From Anaerolineae bacterium (lineage in GTDB: Bacteria > Chloroflexota > Anaerolineae > Anaerolineales > Villigracilaceae): 11,479 nucleotides of DNA. Positions 1 through 6,463 of the stretch are shown piece by piece. The DNA lies in the NCBI GenBank assembly GCA_003694975.1, contig RFJH01000183.1, positions 1 to 11,479 of the forward strand. Reading direction: 5' to 3'. Each line of letters opens with the position of its first letter. Within the stretch, counting starts at the first letter, position 1. The position numbers were made by a program, and so were the translations under genes. The notes below the pieces were generated by a model. It did no database searches, was not told the DNA's origin, and saw only the letters and a program-made list of their open reading frames with translations.

Positions 1-636
1 CAGGAAGGCCGCGATCAGGAAGCCAAAGTCGCCGATGCGGTTGGCGACAAAGGCCTTCTTCGCTGCGTTCGAGTTCGCCCAGGAAGGACGCCCCAGCGTG
101 TCCATCTCGTACCAGAAACCGATCAGCAGGAAGGAGCACAGACCGACGCCCTCCCAGCCGACGAAAAGCATCAGGTACGAATCGCCGCTCACGAGCGTCA
201 TCATGGCGACGATGAACAGGTTGAAGAAGACGAAGAACCGGCGGTAGCGGCCCGGGTCGTTTTTGAAGCGCACGTCCTCGTGCATGTAGCCGATGGCGTA
301 AATGTGGATCAGCGTCCCCACCCCGGAGACGACGAGCATCATCGTCACCGAGAGAGTGTCCACGCGGAACGCCCAGTCGAGGGTCAGATCACCGATGTGA
401 ATCCACTCGGCGAAGGGGACGACGACCGTCTCGCCGCCGTTCGCCGAAAGCGAAATCGCCAGCAGCACGGAGACGACGAACGCCGCGCCGGAGGCCAGGC
501 TTGCCACCCAGCCGATCACCTTCTCCGGCAACTTCCCGCCAAAGGCCAGGTTGATCAACAACCCCACCATCGGGAAGAAAACAATCCAGGGCGCCAGGTA
601 GAAGAAACCGCCGCTCATCGTTTCGCTCAATAGCAT
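1..636 (-). CDS. nuoL: NADH-quinone oxidoreductase subunit L, N-terminal part (runs off window)
   Basis: Antiporter-like membrane subunit of complex I, thought to contribute to proton pumping at the distal end of the membrane arm. The reading frame is open from an ATG at 636 to the window edge, giving 212 residues; the family is usually around 600-700 residues, so about a third is visible. Several hydrophobic helices can be read. The conserved stretch GWEGVGLCSFLLIGFW (about 160-175) carries Glu162, matching the essential TM5 glutamate of NuoL/M/N proteins, and AAKKAFVANRIGDFG (191-205) is a second typical motif. The start is chosen because GAGGAG lies 6 nt upstream; a second ATG 18 nt downstream is less likely. 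The gap from the nuoK stop is 22 nt. Identity as NuoL rather than NuoM/N rests on these motifs and on its place after nuoK. Confidence 0.95.
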   Translation of the reverse strand, partial: MLLSETMSGGFFYLAPWIVFFPMVGLLINLAFGGKLPEKVIGWVASLASGAAFVVSVLLAISLSANGGETVVVPFAEWIHIGDLTLDWAFRVDTLSVTMMLVVSGVGTLIHIYAIGYMHEDVRFKNDPGRYRRFFVFFNLFIVAMMTLVSGDSYLMLFVGWEGVGLCSFLLIGFWYEMDTLGRPSWANSNAAKKAFVANRIGDFGFLIAAFL

Positions 637-658
637 ACGTTTCTCCTCGGAAGGGTGA

Positions 659-961
659 TTACCCTTTCAACGAACTCATCTGGTCCACGTCCACGCTGCG
701 TTTCGAGCGGAAGATGGCCACGATCAGCGCCAGGCCGACCGCCACTTCCGCCGCGGCCACGGTCATCACGAAGAAGACGAAGACCTGACCCGCCAGCCCC
801 TCGAAGAGACGGGCAAACGCCACGAAAACCAGATTGGCCGAATTCAGCATCAACTCCACCGACATGAAGATAATCAGCGCGTTGCGTCGCAGGAGCACGC
901 CCAGCACGCCGATCACGAAGAGGACGGCGGAAAGCGCAACGTAGTACGTCACAGGCACCAT
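659..961 (-). CDS. nuoK: NADH-quinone oxidoreductase subunit K
   Basis: Small membrane subunit of complex I (100 aa, the usual size) with three hydrophobic helices, related to the MrpC antiporter subunit. The two membrane glutamates needed for proton transfer in this family are present, Glu36 in NALIIFMSVELMLNSANL and Glu72 in TVAAAEVAVGLALIVAIFR, at the same numbers as in Escherichia coli NuoK. The ATG at 961 has GGAGG 5 nt upstream. The gene follows nuoJ by 16 nt. A 6-bp GC hairpin over the nuoJ stop codon abuts this Shine-Dalgarno. The C-terminal tail after about residue 85 is polar and cytoplasmic-looking. Confidence 0.97.
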   Translation of the reverse strand: MVPVTYYVALSAVLFVIGVLGVLLRRNALIIFMSVELMLNSANLVFVAFARLFEGLAGQVFVFFVMTVAAAEVAVGLALIVAIFRSKRSVDVDQMSSLKG

Positions 962-971
962 AGCATCCTCC

Positions 972-988
972 GGCGGGCTACTCCCGCC
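972..988 (-). promoter_or_regulatory. GC hairpin over nuoJ stop codon, next to nuoK ribosome site
   Basis: In the minus-strand mRNA, GGCGGG pairs perfectly with CCCGCC around the loop AGUAG, which contains the nuoJ UAG stop. The 3' arm is immediately followed by the GGAGG Shine-Dalgarno of nuoK. A ribosome finishing nuoJ would open this stem, so coupling of nuoK to nuoJ translation is a reasonable inference. With no U-tract it is not a terminator. A chance GC-rich palindrome cannot be excluded. Confidence 0.35.
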
Positions 989-1490
989 CTCCTTTCTCCT
1001 TCTTCGTCAGCACAATCGCGCCCACCATCGCCACCAGGAGCAGGACGGACGTCACCTCGAAGGGCAACAGGTAGCGATTGAAGAGCATCGTCCCGATGGC
1101 TTGCGGACTGCCGAAATCGGGAGCCGCCGAGGCGAACATCCCACCCGCGGCGCGGCGAGCGAAAAGCAGATACCCGGCCTCCACCGCCAGCACCAGGGCC
1201 AGGAAGATGGCCAGCGGACGTTGCCAGGGGAGCGGCTCCGTGCCGGGCAGGCGCTCCGCACCCAGCAGCATGATCACGAACAGGAACAAGACCATGATCG
1301 CGCCCGCGTACACCGTCACCTGAGTCATGGCGATGAAGGGCGCCTCCAGCAAGATATAGAAGACGGCCACCGTGGCGAAGTTCAGCACCAGGAAGAGCGC
1401 CGCATAGACCGCGTTACGGCTGAGGAGCATCCCCAGCGCCGTCACCACCGCGACCACAGCAAGGACCAGGAAGAGAACGAGGTTTGTCAT
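978..1490 (-). CDS. nuoJ: NADH-quinone oxidoreductase subunit J
   Basis: Membrane subunit of complex I (170 aa, normal length) with about five hydrophobic segments. The diagnostic segment APFIAMTQVTVYAGAIMVLFLFVIMLL around residues 50-76 corresponds to the third transmembrane helix with its pi-bulge glycine (YAGAIMV), the hinge implicated in coupling quinone chemistry to proton transfer. The frame is open far upstream into nuoI, but homology begins at MTNLVLFLVL, so the ATG at 1490 is taken as the start. Its ribosome site is weak (TGAGCAGTGAGCCT) and it lies 14 nt after the nuoI stop, which suggests translational coupling. The protein ends in a basic tail, TKKEKGGRE. Confidence 0.95.
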   Translation of the reverse strand: MTNLVLFLVLAVVAVVTALGMLLSRNAVYAALFLVLNFATVAVFYILLEAPFIAMTQVTVYAGAIMVLFLFVIMLLGAERLPGTEPLPWQRPLAIFLALVLAVEAGYLLFARRAAGGMFASAAPDFGSPQAIGTMLFNRYLLPFEVTSVLLLVAMVGAIVLTKKEKGGRE

Positions 1491-1504
1491 AGGCTCACTG
1501 CTCA

Positions 1505-2023
1505 CTAATCCTTCGGATCTTCCATCTCCGGCACGGCGCGCGTGTACAGGCCGGGAGGAGTGCGTTGCGGGGTCGGCTCTGCCTCCGGCCCGACCGGTTC
1601 CAGGAGCATCTCCTTCGGGTAGATCGCCGAGCGGCGGTCGGTGAAGGAGAGTTCGTAGTCGTCCTCCAGGACGATAGCCTCCGTCGGGCAGGCGTCTTCG
1701 CAGAAGCCGCAGAAGATGCAACGCAAATAGTTGATCTCATACGTGCTCGCGTAGCGCTCACCGGGGGAGTAGCGCTCCTCATCTGTGTTCTCCGAAGCCT
1801 CCACGAAAATCGCGTCCGCCGGGCAGGCCGCCGCGCACAGCGCACATCCGATACAGCGCTCCAGGCCGTTCTCATAGCGTTTCAACACATGCCGCCCCCG
1901 ATAGCGCGGTCGCACCGGTCGCTTTTGCTCCGGATACTGATACGTCACCGGTCTTTCGAACATAGACCGGAACGTCGTCCACAGCCCTCGCCCCAGTTCG
2001 ATCAACGGTTCAAGCACGGGCAT
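1505..2023 (-). CDS. nuoI: NADH-quinone oxidoreductase subunit I, 2x[4Fe-4S] ferredoxin-like
   Basis: Electron-transfer subunit of the peripheral arm (172 aa) carrying clusters N6a and N6b, which pass electrons to the terminal N2 cluster of NuoB. Two complete CxxCxxCxxxCP motifs are visible: Cys57, 60, 63, 67 (CIGCALCAAACP) and Cys102, 105, 108, 112 (CIFCGFCEDACP). The N-terminal segment 1-50 with RYRGRHVL is typical for the family and packs on the membrane arm. The ATG at 2023 lies inside the end of nuoH (14-nt overlap) and has GAGGAG 9 nt upstream. All eight ligands are intact. Confidence 0.98.
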   Translation of the reverse strand: MPVLEPLIELGRGLWTTFRSMFERPVTYQYPEQKRPVRPRYRGRHVLKRYENGLERCIGCALCAAACPADAIFVEASENTDEERYSPGERYASTYEINYLRCIFCGFCEDACPTEAIVLEDDYELSFTDRRSAIYPKEMLLEPVGPEAEPTPQRTPPGLYTRAVPEMEDPKD

Positions 2024-3104
2024 ACGCTTTTCTCCTCAGCGCACGATGGACCATGGCAACCGTAAACAGCCCGGCTGCCAGGGAAAGTACCGGTATTAAC
2101 CACAACATCTCCAACACAATCCCCAGCGCGGTGATGAACGTCACCGCCAGCGCCAGGGGCAGGAGCACCTTCCATCCGAACGCCATCAGGCGGTCATAGC
2201 GGATGCGCGGGAAGGTGGCCCGCAGCCAGATCATGCCGAAGAGCAAAATGACAATTTTGATAAACAGATACAGCGGCCCAAGCCAGGGATAACGGTCAAC
2301 CCCCGGGCCGAGGTAGCCGCCGAAGAACAACGTCGCAGCAATGGAACTGATGACAATCATCTTGGCGTATTCGGCCATGAAGAACAGAGCGAACTTCATC
2401 CCCGAATACTCCGTGTGGTAACCGGCGGTCAACTCCTGCTCGGCCTCCGGCATATCGAACGGCGCACGGTTGACCTCCGCCAGCGTGGCGATGAGGAAGA
2501 TCGCCGTCCCCACCGGCTGGATGACCACGAACCACCAGGGGTGTTGCGCCTCCACGATGTCCACCATGCGCATCGAATCCGCCAGGAGGATGGCGGGCAC
2601 GAAAGCCAATCCCAGCGCCAACTCATAGGAAATCATCTGCGCCGAAGAGCGCAGACCGCCCAGCAGGGCGTACTTGTTATTGCTCGACCAGCCCGCCAGC
2701 ACAATCCCATAGACCGCGATCGAAGAGACTGCCATGATATACAGCACCCCCACGTTCAAATCGGCTACGGAAAGGCTCACCTGGCGACCAAAGAGCGTCA
2801 CATCCCGCCCCCAGGGGATGACCGCCGCGAGGATCAGCGCCGGCACCACCGTGACCACCGGCGCCAGCGTGAAGAGCACCTTATCCGCTTCCGCCGGGGT
2901 CAATTCTTCCTTGAAAATCAGTTTCAGGCCGTCCGCCACCGGCTGCAAGAGGCCAAACGGCCCGGCGCGGTTCGGCCCGATGCGCACTTGAATGCGCGCC
3001 AGCGCCCGGCGCTCAAAGAGCGTCAGGTAGGCGAAGCCGGTCAGAAGCACGAAAATCAGAATCGCCGACTTGATCACCCATTCCAGGATCAACGCAGAAT
3101 CCAT
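2010..3104 (-). CDS. nuoH: NADH-quinone oxidoreductase subunit H
   Basis: Membrane subunit forming much of the quinone-access chamber and joining the peripheral to the membrane arm (364 aa). ERRALARIQVRIGPNRAGPFG (31-51) with the following QPVADGLKLIFKEE is the family's best-conserved cytoplasmic loop. A second acidic loop, AEVNRAPFDMPEAEQELTAGYHTEYSG (about 209-235), contains the glutamates of the E-channel. About eight or nine hydrophobic helices are readable. The ATG at 3104 lies 25 nt after the nuoG stop, with GAGGAG and GAGAG upstream. Its last 14 nt overlap the beginning of nuoI, implying coupled translation. Confidence 0.98.
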   Translation of the reverse strand: MDSALILEWVIKSAILIFVLLTGFAYLTLFERRALARIQVRIGPNRAGPFGLLQPVADGLKLIFKEELTPAEADKVLFTLAPVVTVVPALILAAVIPWGRDVTLFGRQVSLSVADLNVGVLYIMAVSSIAVYGIVLAGWSSNNKYALLGGLRSSAQMISYELALGLAFVPAILLADSMRMVDIVEAQHPWWFVVIQPVGTAIFLIATLAEVNRAPFDMPEAEQELTAGYHTEYSGMKFALFFMAEYAKMIVISSIAATLFFGGYLGPGVDRYPWLGPLYLFIKIVILLFGMIWLRATFPRIRYDRLMAFGWKVLLPLALAVTFITALGIVLEMLWLIPVLSLAAGLFTVAMVHRALRRKAYARA

Positions 3105-3129
3105 AATCGTCTCTCGCTCCTCAACAAGG

Positions 3130-5592
3130 CTACAACGCCTTCAACGAAACCTTCATCGGTTCGTAAAGCGGCAATCCCATACTGCGCGGCACCAGCACCA
3201 CGCCCGCCGAGACCGTCTCGTCCACGCGCACGGTCACCTCCGCCGAGGCCCCGTTCACGGTCAGGCGCGCTTTCTGTCCTTCTGCCAGACTCAGACGCTC
3301 CGCCGCCATCGGGTGCACCACGACGAACGGCTCGCCGATGCGCCTGTGCAACAGGGTGGACAGCAGGACGGTCGTACCGCGATCCAGCAGACGCGTGACC
3401 GGCACCCCTAACCACTCATCCTCCTCCGGGCGCGGTCCCGCTTCGCCCTGGACCTCGGGCAGGGTGACCGGTTCCTCGCGCTGCGCCGCCGGGACGAGTT
3501 GTACGCCCAGGCCGCGCCGGTTCTCATACGCCGTGCCGCCGTAATACAGGTCGCCGCGCCCGACGATCGGCCACTGTTCGCGTACCTCGGCCAGCCTGGC
3601 ATACGTCAGGTTTTCAAAAGCGGGCTGCGTGACCGCCAGGCGCTCGAAGACCTTCTCCGCCGAGCCATCTTCCAGGTCCAGGCCGAGGCGCTTCCCAATC
3701 GCCGCGGTGATGGCGAAATCGGGGCGTGCCTCGCCGTAGGGCGGCAACGCGGCATAGAACCGCTGCACGCGCCGTTCGCCGGAGACGTAGGTCCCCTCGC
3801 GCTCGGCGTAGGCCTGCGCCGGAAGGACGAGATCGGCCACTTCGGTCGTCGGCGTGGGGAGAATCTCCTGCACAACGAGGAAAGGTCGTTCCTTTACACC
3901 ATCCAGGGTGAGCCGCCCATCGCCGAAGGGATCGGCGCCCACGATATAGACTGCGCCGGCCTGCTCGAAAGCGGCCTGCAAATCCGCCACCGGCTCGAAC
4001 CCCAGTTCCCAGGCGCCCTGGTCGTTCGCCCGCTGCCAGACGCCGATCAGGCCGTTGTTCGGCTTCCCCACATGGCCGGTCTCCCGCAGGAGATGAGCGC
4101 AGGCGACCGCCAAGCGTTGCGAACCTTCCAGCCCCAGGCCTTCGCTCCCAAAGAAGACAACTGCGTTTTCGGCCTCGGCGAAGGCCTGGCCGATCTTATC
4201 GGTTTTCTTCGCCAGGTTAAGCACCGTTTGCACCTCGTCACCGTTCGCATAGCGGATGACGAAGGAGGCATACGTATCCAGTTTCGTGGCGCGCGGGTTG
4301 GCGACGATGAGCGTCGCGCCGCGTTCGGCGGCCTGTTTCACCCGCAGCCACCAGATGGGCGCTTCCTCCTGCAAATCGGAAGCGATGACGAGGATGGCAT
4401 CCCCTGCGCCGAGCGTGGCGAGGTTCGTCCCCTGCCCCACACCGACCAGGGTGGTCAGGTCGCCGCCGCCCATATCGCCGTAGAGGACGGCGCGTCCGCC
4501 CAGGCCATCGGCGAGCGCCTTCAGGTTGAAGAGGTCCTCGTTTGAGAGGCGTCCGCTCGCCAGGACGAGCACCTCTTTTCCGGCGGCCTCGAACTTCTCC
4601 GCCGCAGTTCGCAGGGCATCCTCCCAGGAGACAGGTTGCAGAGTCTCGCCTTTGCGCATCAGCGGGCGGGAAAGTCTCTCCGCGCTATGGGTGTAGTGAT
4701 GAACGAAGCGACCTTTGTCGCAAATCCAGAGTTCGTTCACTTCCTCGTTCTGGCGAGGCATGACGCGCTTGATCACCACCCGTCCGCCGGACTTCGCCTC
4801 GCGCCGCGTGTTGAAGACGATGTTGCAGCCTACGGGGCATTGAGCGCAGATCGAGGCCTCGGCCTTCAGTTCCCAGGCGCGCGCGCCGAAGCGGAAATCC
4901 GCCGTGGTCAGCGCGCCGACGGGGCAGATATCGGTGGTGTTGCCGGAGAAATAGGAGTCAAAGCCCGGGTCGGAGTACGTGACGATCTCCGTCGCCCGAC
5001 CGCGTTGGTAGAAACCGATCACCGGTTCCCCCACGATTTCCGCCTGGTAACGGATACAGCGTCCGCACAGGATACAGCGCTCACGGTCCAGGTAAATCAA
5101 CTCGCCGAGGGGGAAATGTTTCTCGAAATGGATTTTATCTTCGTAGGGGAAGCGCCCTTGCGGCGGGCCGTGGCGCATGGTCAGTTCTTGCAACGGGCAC
5201 TCGCCGCCCTTATCGCAGATCGGGCAATCCAGGGGATGTGAGGTCAGCAAGAACTCGATGATGGCGCGGTGACCATCGTGCGCCTTCTCGGATTCGGTCA
5301 GCACGACCATCCCTTCCGAGACCGGTGTGGTGCAGGCCGTCATCAGATTGGGGGCAAAGCGGATCTGAGGCGTGCCGTCTTCGTTCTTCACCACCTGTCC
5401 TGTAGCGCGGTCCACCACGGGGCGCCCCACCTCCACCAGGCACATGCGGCACATCCCTACCGGCTGCATTTTGGGATGGTAGCAGAAGACCGGGATATCC
5501 ACGCCGATCTTCTTCGCCGCGTCCACGATCAGCGTCCCTTCGGGGACGGTGACTTGCTTCCCATCAATTGTCAGAGTAACCGTTTTGCTCAT
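3130..5592 (-). CDS. nuoG: NADH-quinone oxidoreductase subunit G
   Basis: Large iron-sulfur subunit of the NADH-input module (820 aa). It reads as an N-terminal [2Fe-2S] domain with Cys37, 48, 51, 87; the His-ligated N5 motif His119, Cys123, 126, 132 (HPLDCPICDKGGEC); the N4 cluster with Cys173, 176, 179, 223; and the off-pathway N7 motif Cys249, 252, 256, 291, which many lineages have lost but which is intact here. From about 300 onward lies a degenerate molybdopterin-oxidoreductase body with a C-terminal beta-barrel (from about 735, FVVVHPMAAERLSLAEG). The frame extends 9 codons further upstream to an ATG at 5619, but that overlaps the -35 box of the small RNA gene and has no clear ribosome site. 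The ATG at 5592 has GGAG 7 nt upstream and begins the conserved MSKTVTLTIDG. In this operon the gene is separated from nuoF by the inserted cassette. Confidence 0.97.
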   Translation of the reverse strand: MSKTVTLTIDGKQVTVPEGTLIVDAAKKIGVDIPVFCYHPKMQPVGMCRMCLVEVGRPVVDRATGQVVKNEDGTPQIRFAPNLMTACTTPVSEGMVVLTESEKAHDGHRAIIEFLLTSHPLDCPICDKGGECPLQELTMRHGPPQGRFPYEDKIHFEKHFPLGELIYLDRERCILCGRCIRYQAEIVGEPVIGFYQRGRATEIVTYSDPGFDSYFSGNTTDICPVGALTTADFRFGARAWELKAEASICAQCPVGCNIVFNTRREAKSGGRVVIKRVMPRQNEEVNELWICDKGRFVHHYTHSAERLSRPLMRKGETLQPVSWEDALRTAAEKFEAAGKEVLVLASGRLSNEDLFNLKALADGLGGRAVLYGDMGGGDLTTLVGVGQGTNLATLGAGDAILVIASDLQEEAPIWWLRVKQAAERGATLIVANPRATKLDTYASFVIRYANGDEVQTVLNLAKKTDKIGQAFAEAENAVVFFGSEGLGLEGSQRLAVACAHLLRETGHVGKPNNGLIGVWQRANDQGAWELGFEPVADLQAAFEQAGAVYIVGADPFGDGRLTLDGVKERPFLVVQEILPTPTTEVADLVLPAQAYAEREGTYVSGERRVQRFYAALPPYGEARPDFAITAAIGKRLGLDLEDGSAEKVFERLAVTQPAFENLTYARLAEVREQWPIVGRGDLYYGGTAYENRRGLGVQLVPAAQREEPVTLPEVQGEAGPRPEEDEWLGVPVTRLLDRGTTVLLSTLLHRRIGEPFVVVHPMAAERLSLAEGQKARLTVNGASAEVTVRVDETVSAGVVLVPRSMGLPLYEPMKVSLKAL

Positions 5593-5596
5593 TGCT
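5590..5596. repeat. CATTGCT, left copy of a 7-bp direct repeat flanking the cassette
   Basis: CATTGCT on the plus strand covers the nuoG start codon (AGCAATG on the coding strand). The identical 7-mer sits at 6461-6467 across the start codon of the DUF3800 gene. The two copies bracket everything foreign between nuoF and nuoG. It could be a target-site duplication or a recombination scar. Because both copies include an ATG and a purine-rich leader, chance is also plausible. Confidence 0.35.
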
Positions 5597-5606
5597 GCTC
5601 CGCGCG

Positions 5607-5619
5607 TTGTTGACAACAA
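5607..5619. promoter_or_regulatory. Inverted repeat TTGTTG-A-CAACAA over the small RNA -35 box
   Basis: TTGTTG and CAACAA form perfect 6-bp arms around a central A, completely covering the TTGACA -35 element. A dimeric repressor bound here would block RNA polymerase, so it could be an operator for the small RNA promoter. It lies only 15 bp upstream of nuoG's start codon, so binding might also affect the nuo transcript. Part of the symmetry follows from TTGACA itself; no regulator is known from the sequence. Confidence 0.3.
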
Positions 5620-5639
5620 TCTTCAAGTCTGGTTATAAT
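5610..5639 (+). promoter_or_regulatory. Consensus sigma70-type promoter of the small RNA gene
   Basis: TTGACA at 5610-5615 and TATAAT at 5634-5639 are both exact consensus hexamers, separated by 18 bp. The expected start lies 6-7 nt downstream, at or near G5646, which is also the first base of the predicted closing stem of the RNA. It points right, away from nuoG and toward the DUF3800 gene. The AT-rich TATAATATTA is nearly symmetric, so weak activity toward nuoG is possible, but no good -35 box is seen in that direction. Confidence 0.8.
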
Positions 5640-5645
5640 ATTACT

Positions 5646-5736
5646 GACGAGGTGCCCCGAACTGTACGGGGACTGATGGCATGGTTGAAATACCATGCGC
5701 CTGTCGGCCTCTGTTCACAGAGGCCTTTGTTGTTTT
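5646..5736 (+). ncRNA. Small structured RNA, probably DUF3800-associated
   Basis: About 91 nt between a consensus promoter and an intrinsic terminator, with no convincing ORF or ribosome site. By hand it folds into a three-way junction. P1 pairs 5646-5652 (with G5649 bulged) to 5700-5705. Hairpin 2 pairs 5655-5659 (CCCCG) to 5667-5671 (CGGGG) around a 7-nt loop. Hairpin 3 pairs 5679-5685 (GCATGGT) to 5692-5698 (ACCATGC) around a 6-nt loop. The terminator stem starts on the next base after P1, so the two could stack coaxially. Candidate structured RNAs named after DUF3800 have been reported near such genes, but I cannot say whether this matches one of those classes. It is antisense to the leader between the DUF3800 gene and nuoG. 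Function is unknown; guide, antitoxin-like or regulatory roles are all open. Confidence 0.72.
5706..5736 (+). terminator. Intrinsic terminator of the small RNA
   Basis: GGCCTCTG (5706-5713) and CAGAGGCC (5718-5725) form a perfect 8-bp stem with the tetraloop TTCA, followed by TTTGTTGTTTT. The T-tract reaches the stop codon of the convergent DUF3800 gene. On the opposite strand the stem is followed by GACAGGCGC with no U-run, so it should not stop transcription of the nuo operon. Confidence 0.88.
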
Positions 5737-6463
5737 AAGGCACAGTAACTATCTGCACTTGTTGGCGGAAATATCCAATCAGTCGGTAGGCTTGCTTAAC
5801 GCGTTCTTCACTACCTCGGAAAGTTTGTTCACGTGCACGAGATTCCCAAGCCAGTAAATAGGCTACGAAATCTGCCAATTGTAAGCCGGGATAGAAGGCA
5901 GAGAAACCAAACCAGGGTGCGTCTGCAATGGCAATATTCGATCCACGCTCGCCACGCCAATTCCGATAAGCATCTACCAAACGTCTATCCTGCACACTAG
6001 AATGCAAATCAGACCGCGCATCTATCATTACCATTCCCAAGTCGTTCTCTTGAGATAAAAATTCCTGGAAGACATCCAAAAGACGCCAGAAGGCCAGGCG
6101 ATAGAGTTCAACATCCGTTGCTACATCATGGGGTAAATCACGCTTATCCGCGATGACTGCAAAGACACGGCAAGGCAACCTCGCAATCAGTTGAGCCAAT
6201 GCCTCCATCGCCTGAAGTCGCTCTGACCATGACATGGGCTTAAAGAAGCCCTTTCCTTGACGGAGGTGGTGTGCCTTGAGTTCAAAGTCCTCAGGTTGCG
6301 CATACGGAACAAGGGTCTTTTTGAACCTGGCTACAGCGTTATTCATTTCTGAGCACCTCGCGGCCTCAACACCGATAGAAGCCAACACAAAGTGATGGCT
6401 TTGTGCGACTTTGCCACTCTGAGCCAGACCCGTTCCACTCTCATCCACATAGAAAAGCCACAT
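5735..6463 (-). CDS. DUF3800-family protein
   Basis: A protein of 242 aa, a usual size for DUF3800, a widespread bacterial and archaeal family of unknown function. Visible hallmarks are the N-terminal FYVDESG (Asp7, Glu8), FELKAHHL (60-67), a central hydrophobic strand ending in acidic residues (MVMIDARSD, Asp148 and Asp152), and the C-terminal GLQLADFVAYLLAW (Gln195, Asp198). A conserved set of acidic residues of this kind suggests a metal-dependent nuclease-like active site, perhaps RNase H-like, but that is inference. No signal peptide or membrane helix is seen. The ATG at 6463 is preferred because DESG then falls at residue 7; the frame runs further upstream only as overlap with nuoF. It starts 4 nt after the nuoF stop with a poor ribosome site, so it is probably translated by coupling. 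Its stop overlaps the T-tract of the convergent small RNA. GC content is lower than in the nuo genes, consistent with transfer. Confidence 0.85.
   Translation of the reverse strand: MWLFYVDESGTGLAQSGKVAQSHHFVLASIGVEAARCSEMNNAVARFKKTLVPYAQPEDFELKAHHLRQGKGFFKPMSWSERLQAMEALAQLIARLPCRVFAVIADKRDLPHDVATDVELYRLAFWRLLDVFQEFLSQENDLGMVMIDARSDLHSSVQDRRLVDAYRNWRGERGSNIAIADAPWFGFSAFYPGLQLADFVAYLLAWESRAREQTFRGSEERVKQAYRLIGYFRQQVQIVTVP

Noticed and set aside
1491..1721. Longer nuoJ start overlapping nuoI
   Set aside because: The extra residues are out-of-frame nuoI sequence rich in Arg and Gly; NuoJ homology begins at the ATG at 1490.
2415..4545. Long plus-strand ORFs (327 and 348 aa) opposite nuoH and nuoG
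   Set aside because: They lie antisense to clearly conserved genes, are rich in Arg, His and Gln as expected of shadow frames in GC-rich DNA, and resemble no known domain.
5620..5662. Separate minus-strand promoter for nuoG in the AT-rich stretch
   Set aside because: TATAAC-like -10 sequences exist on the minus strand, but no acceptable -35 box lies 16-19 bp upstream. A weak bidirectional effect cannot be excluded.
5672..5705. Hammerhead ribozyme-like boxes (CUGAUG, GAAA, GUC) inside the small RNA
   Set aside because: The segment between CUGAUG and GAAA cannot form stem II, and GAAA lies in the loop of a stable 7-bp hairpin. The seventh core base is G instead of A. The boxes look coincidental.
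5646..5736. Small RNA as 6S RNA, SRP RNA or tRNA
   Set aside because: Too short for 6S RNA and with no long open-bubble hairpin; no SRP tetraloop or asymmetric-loop motif; no cloverleaf, T-loop or CCA end.
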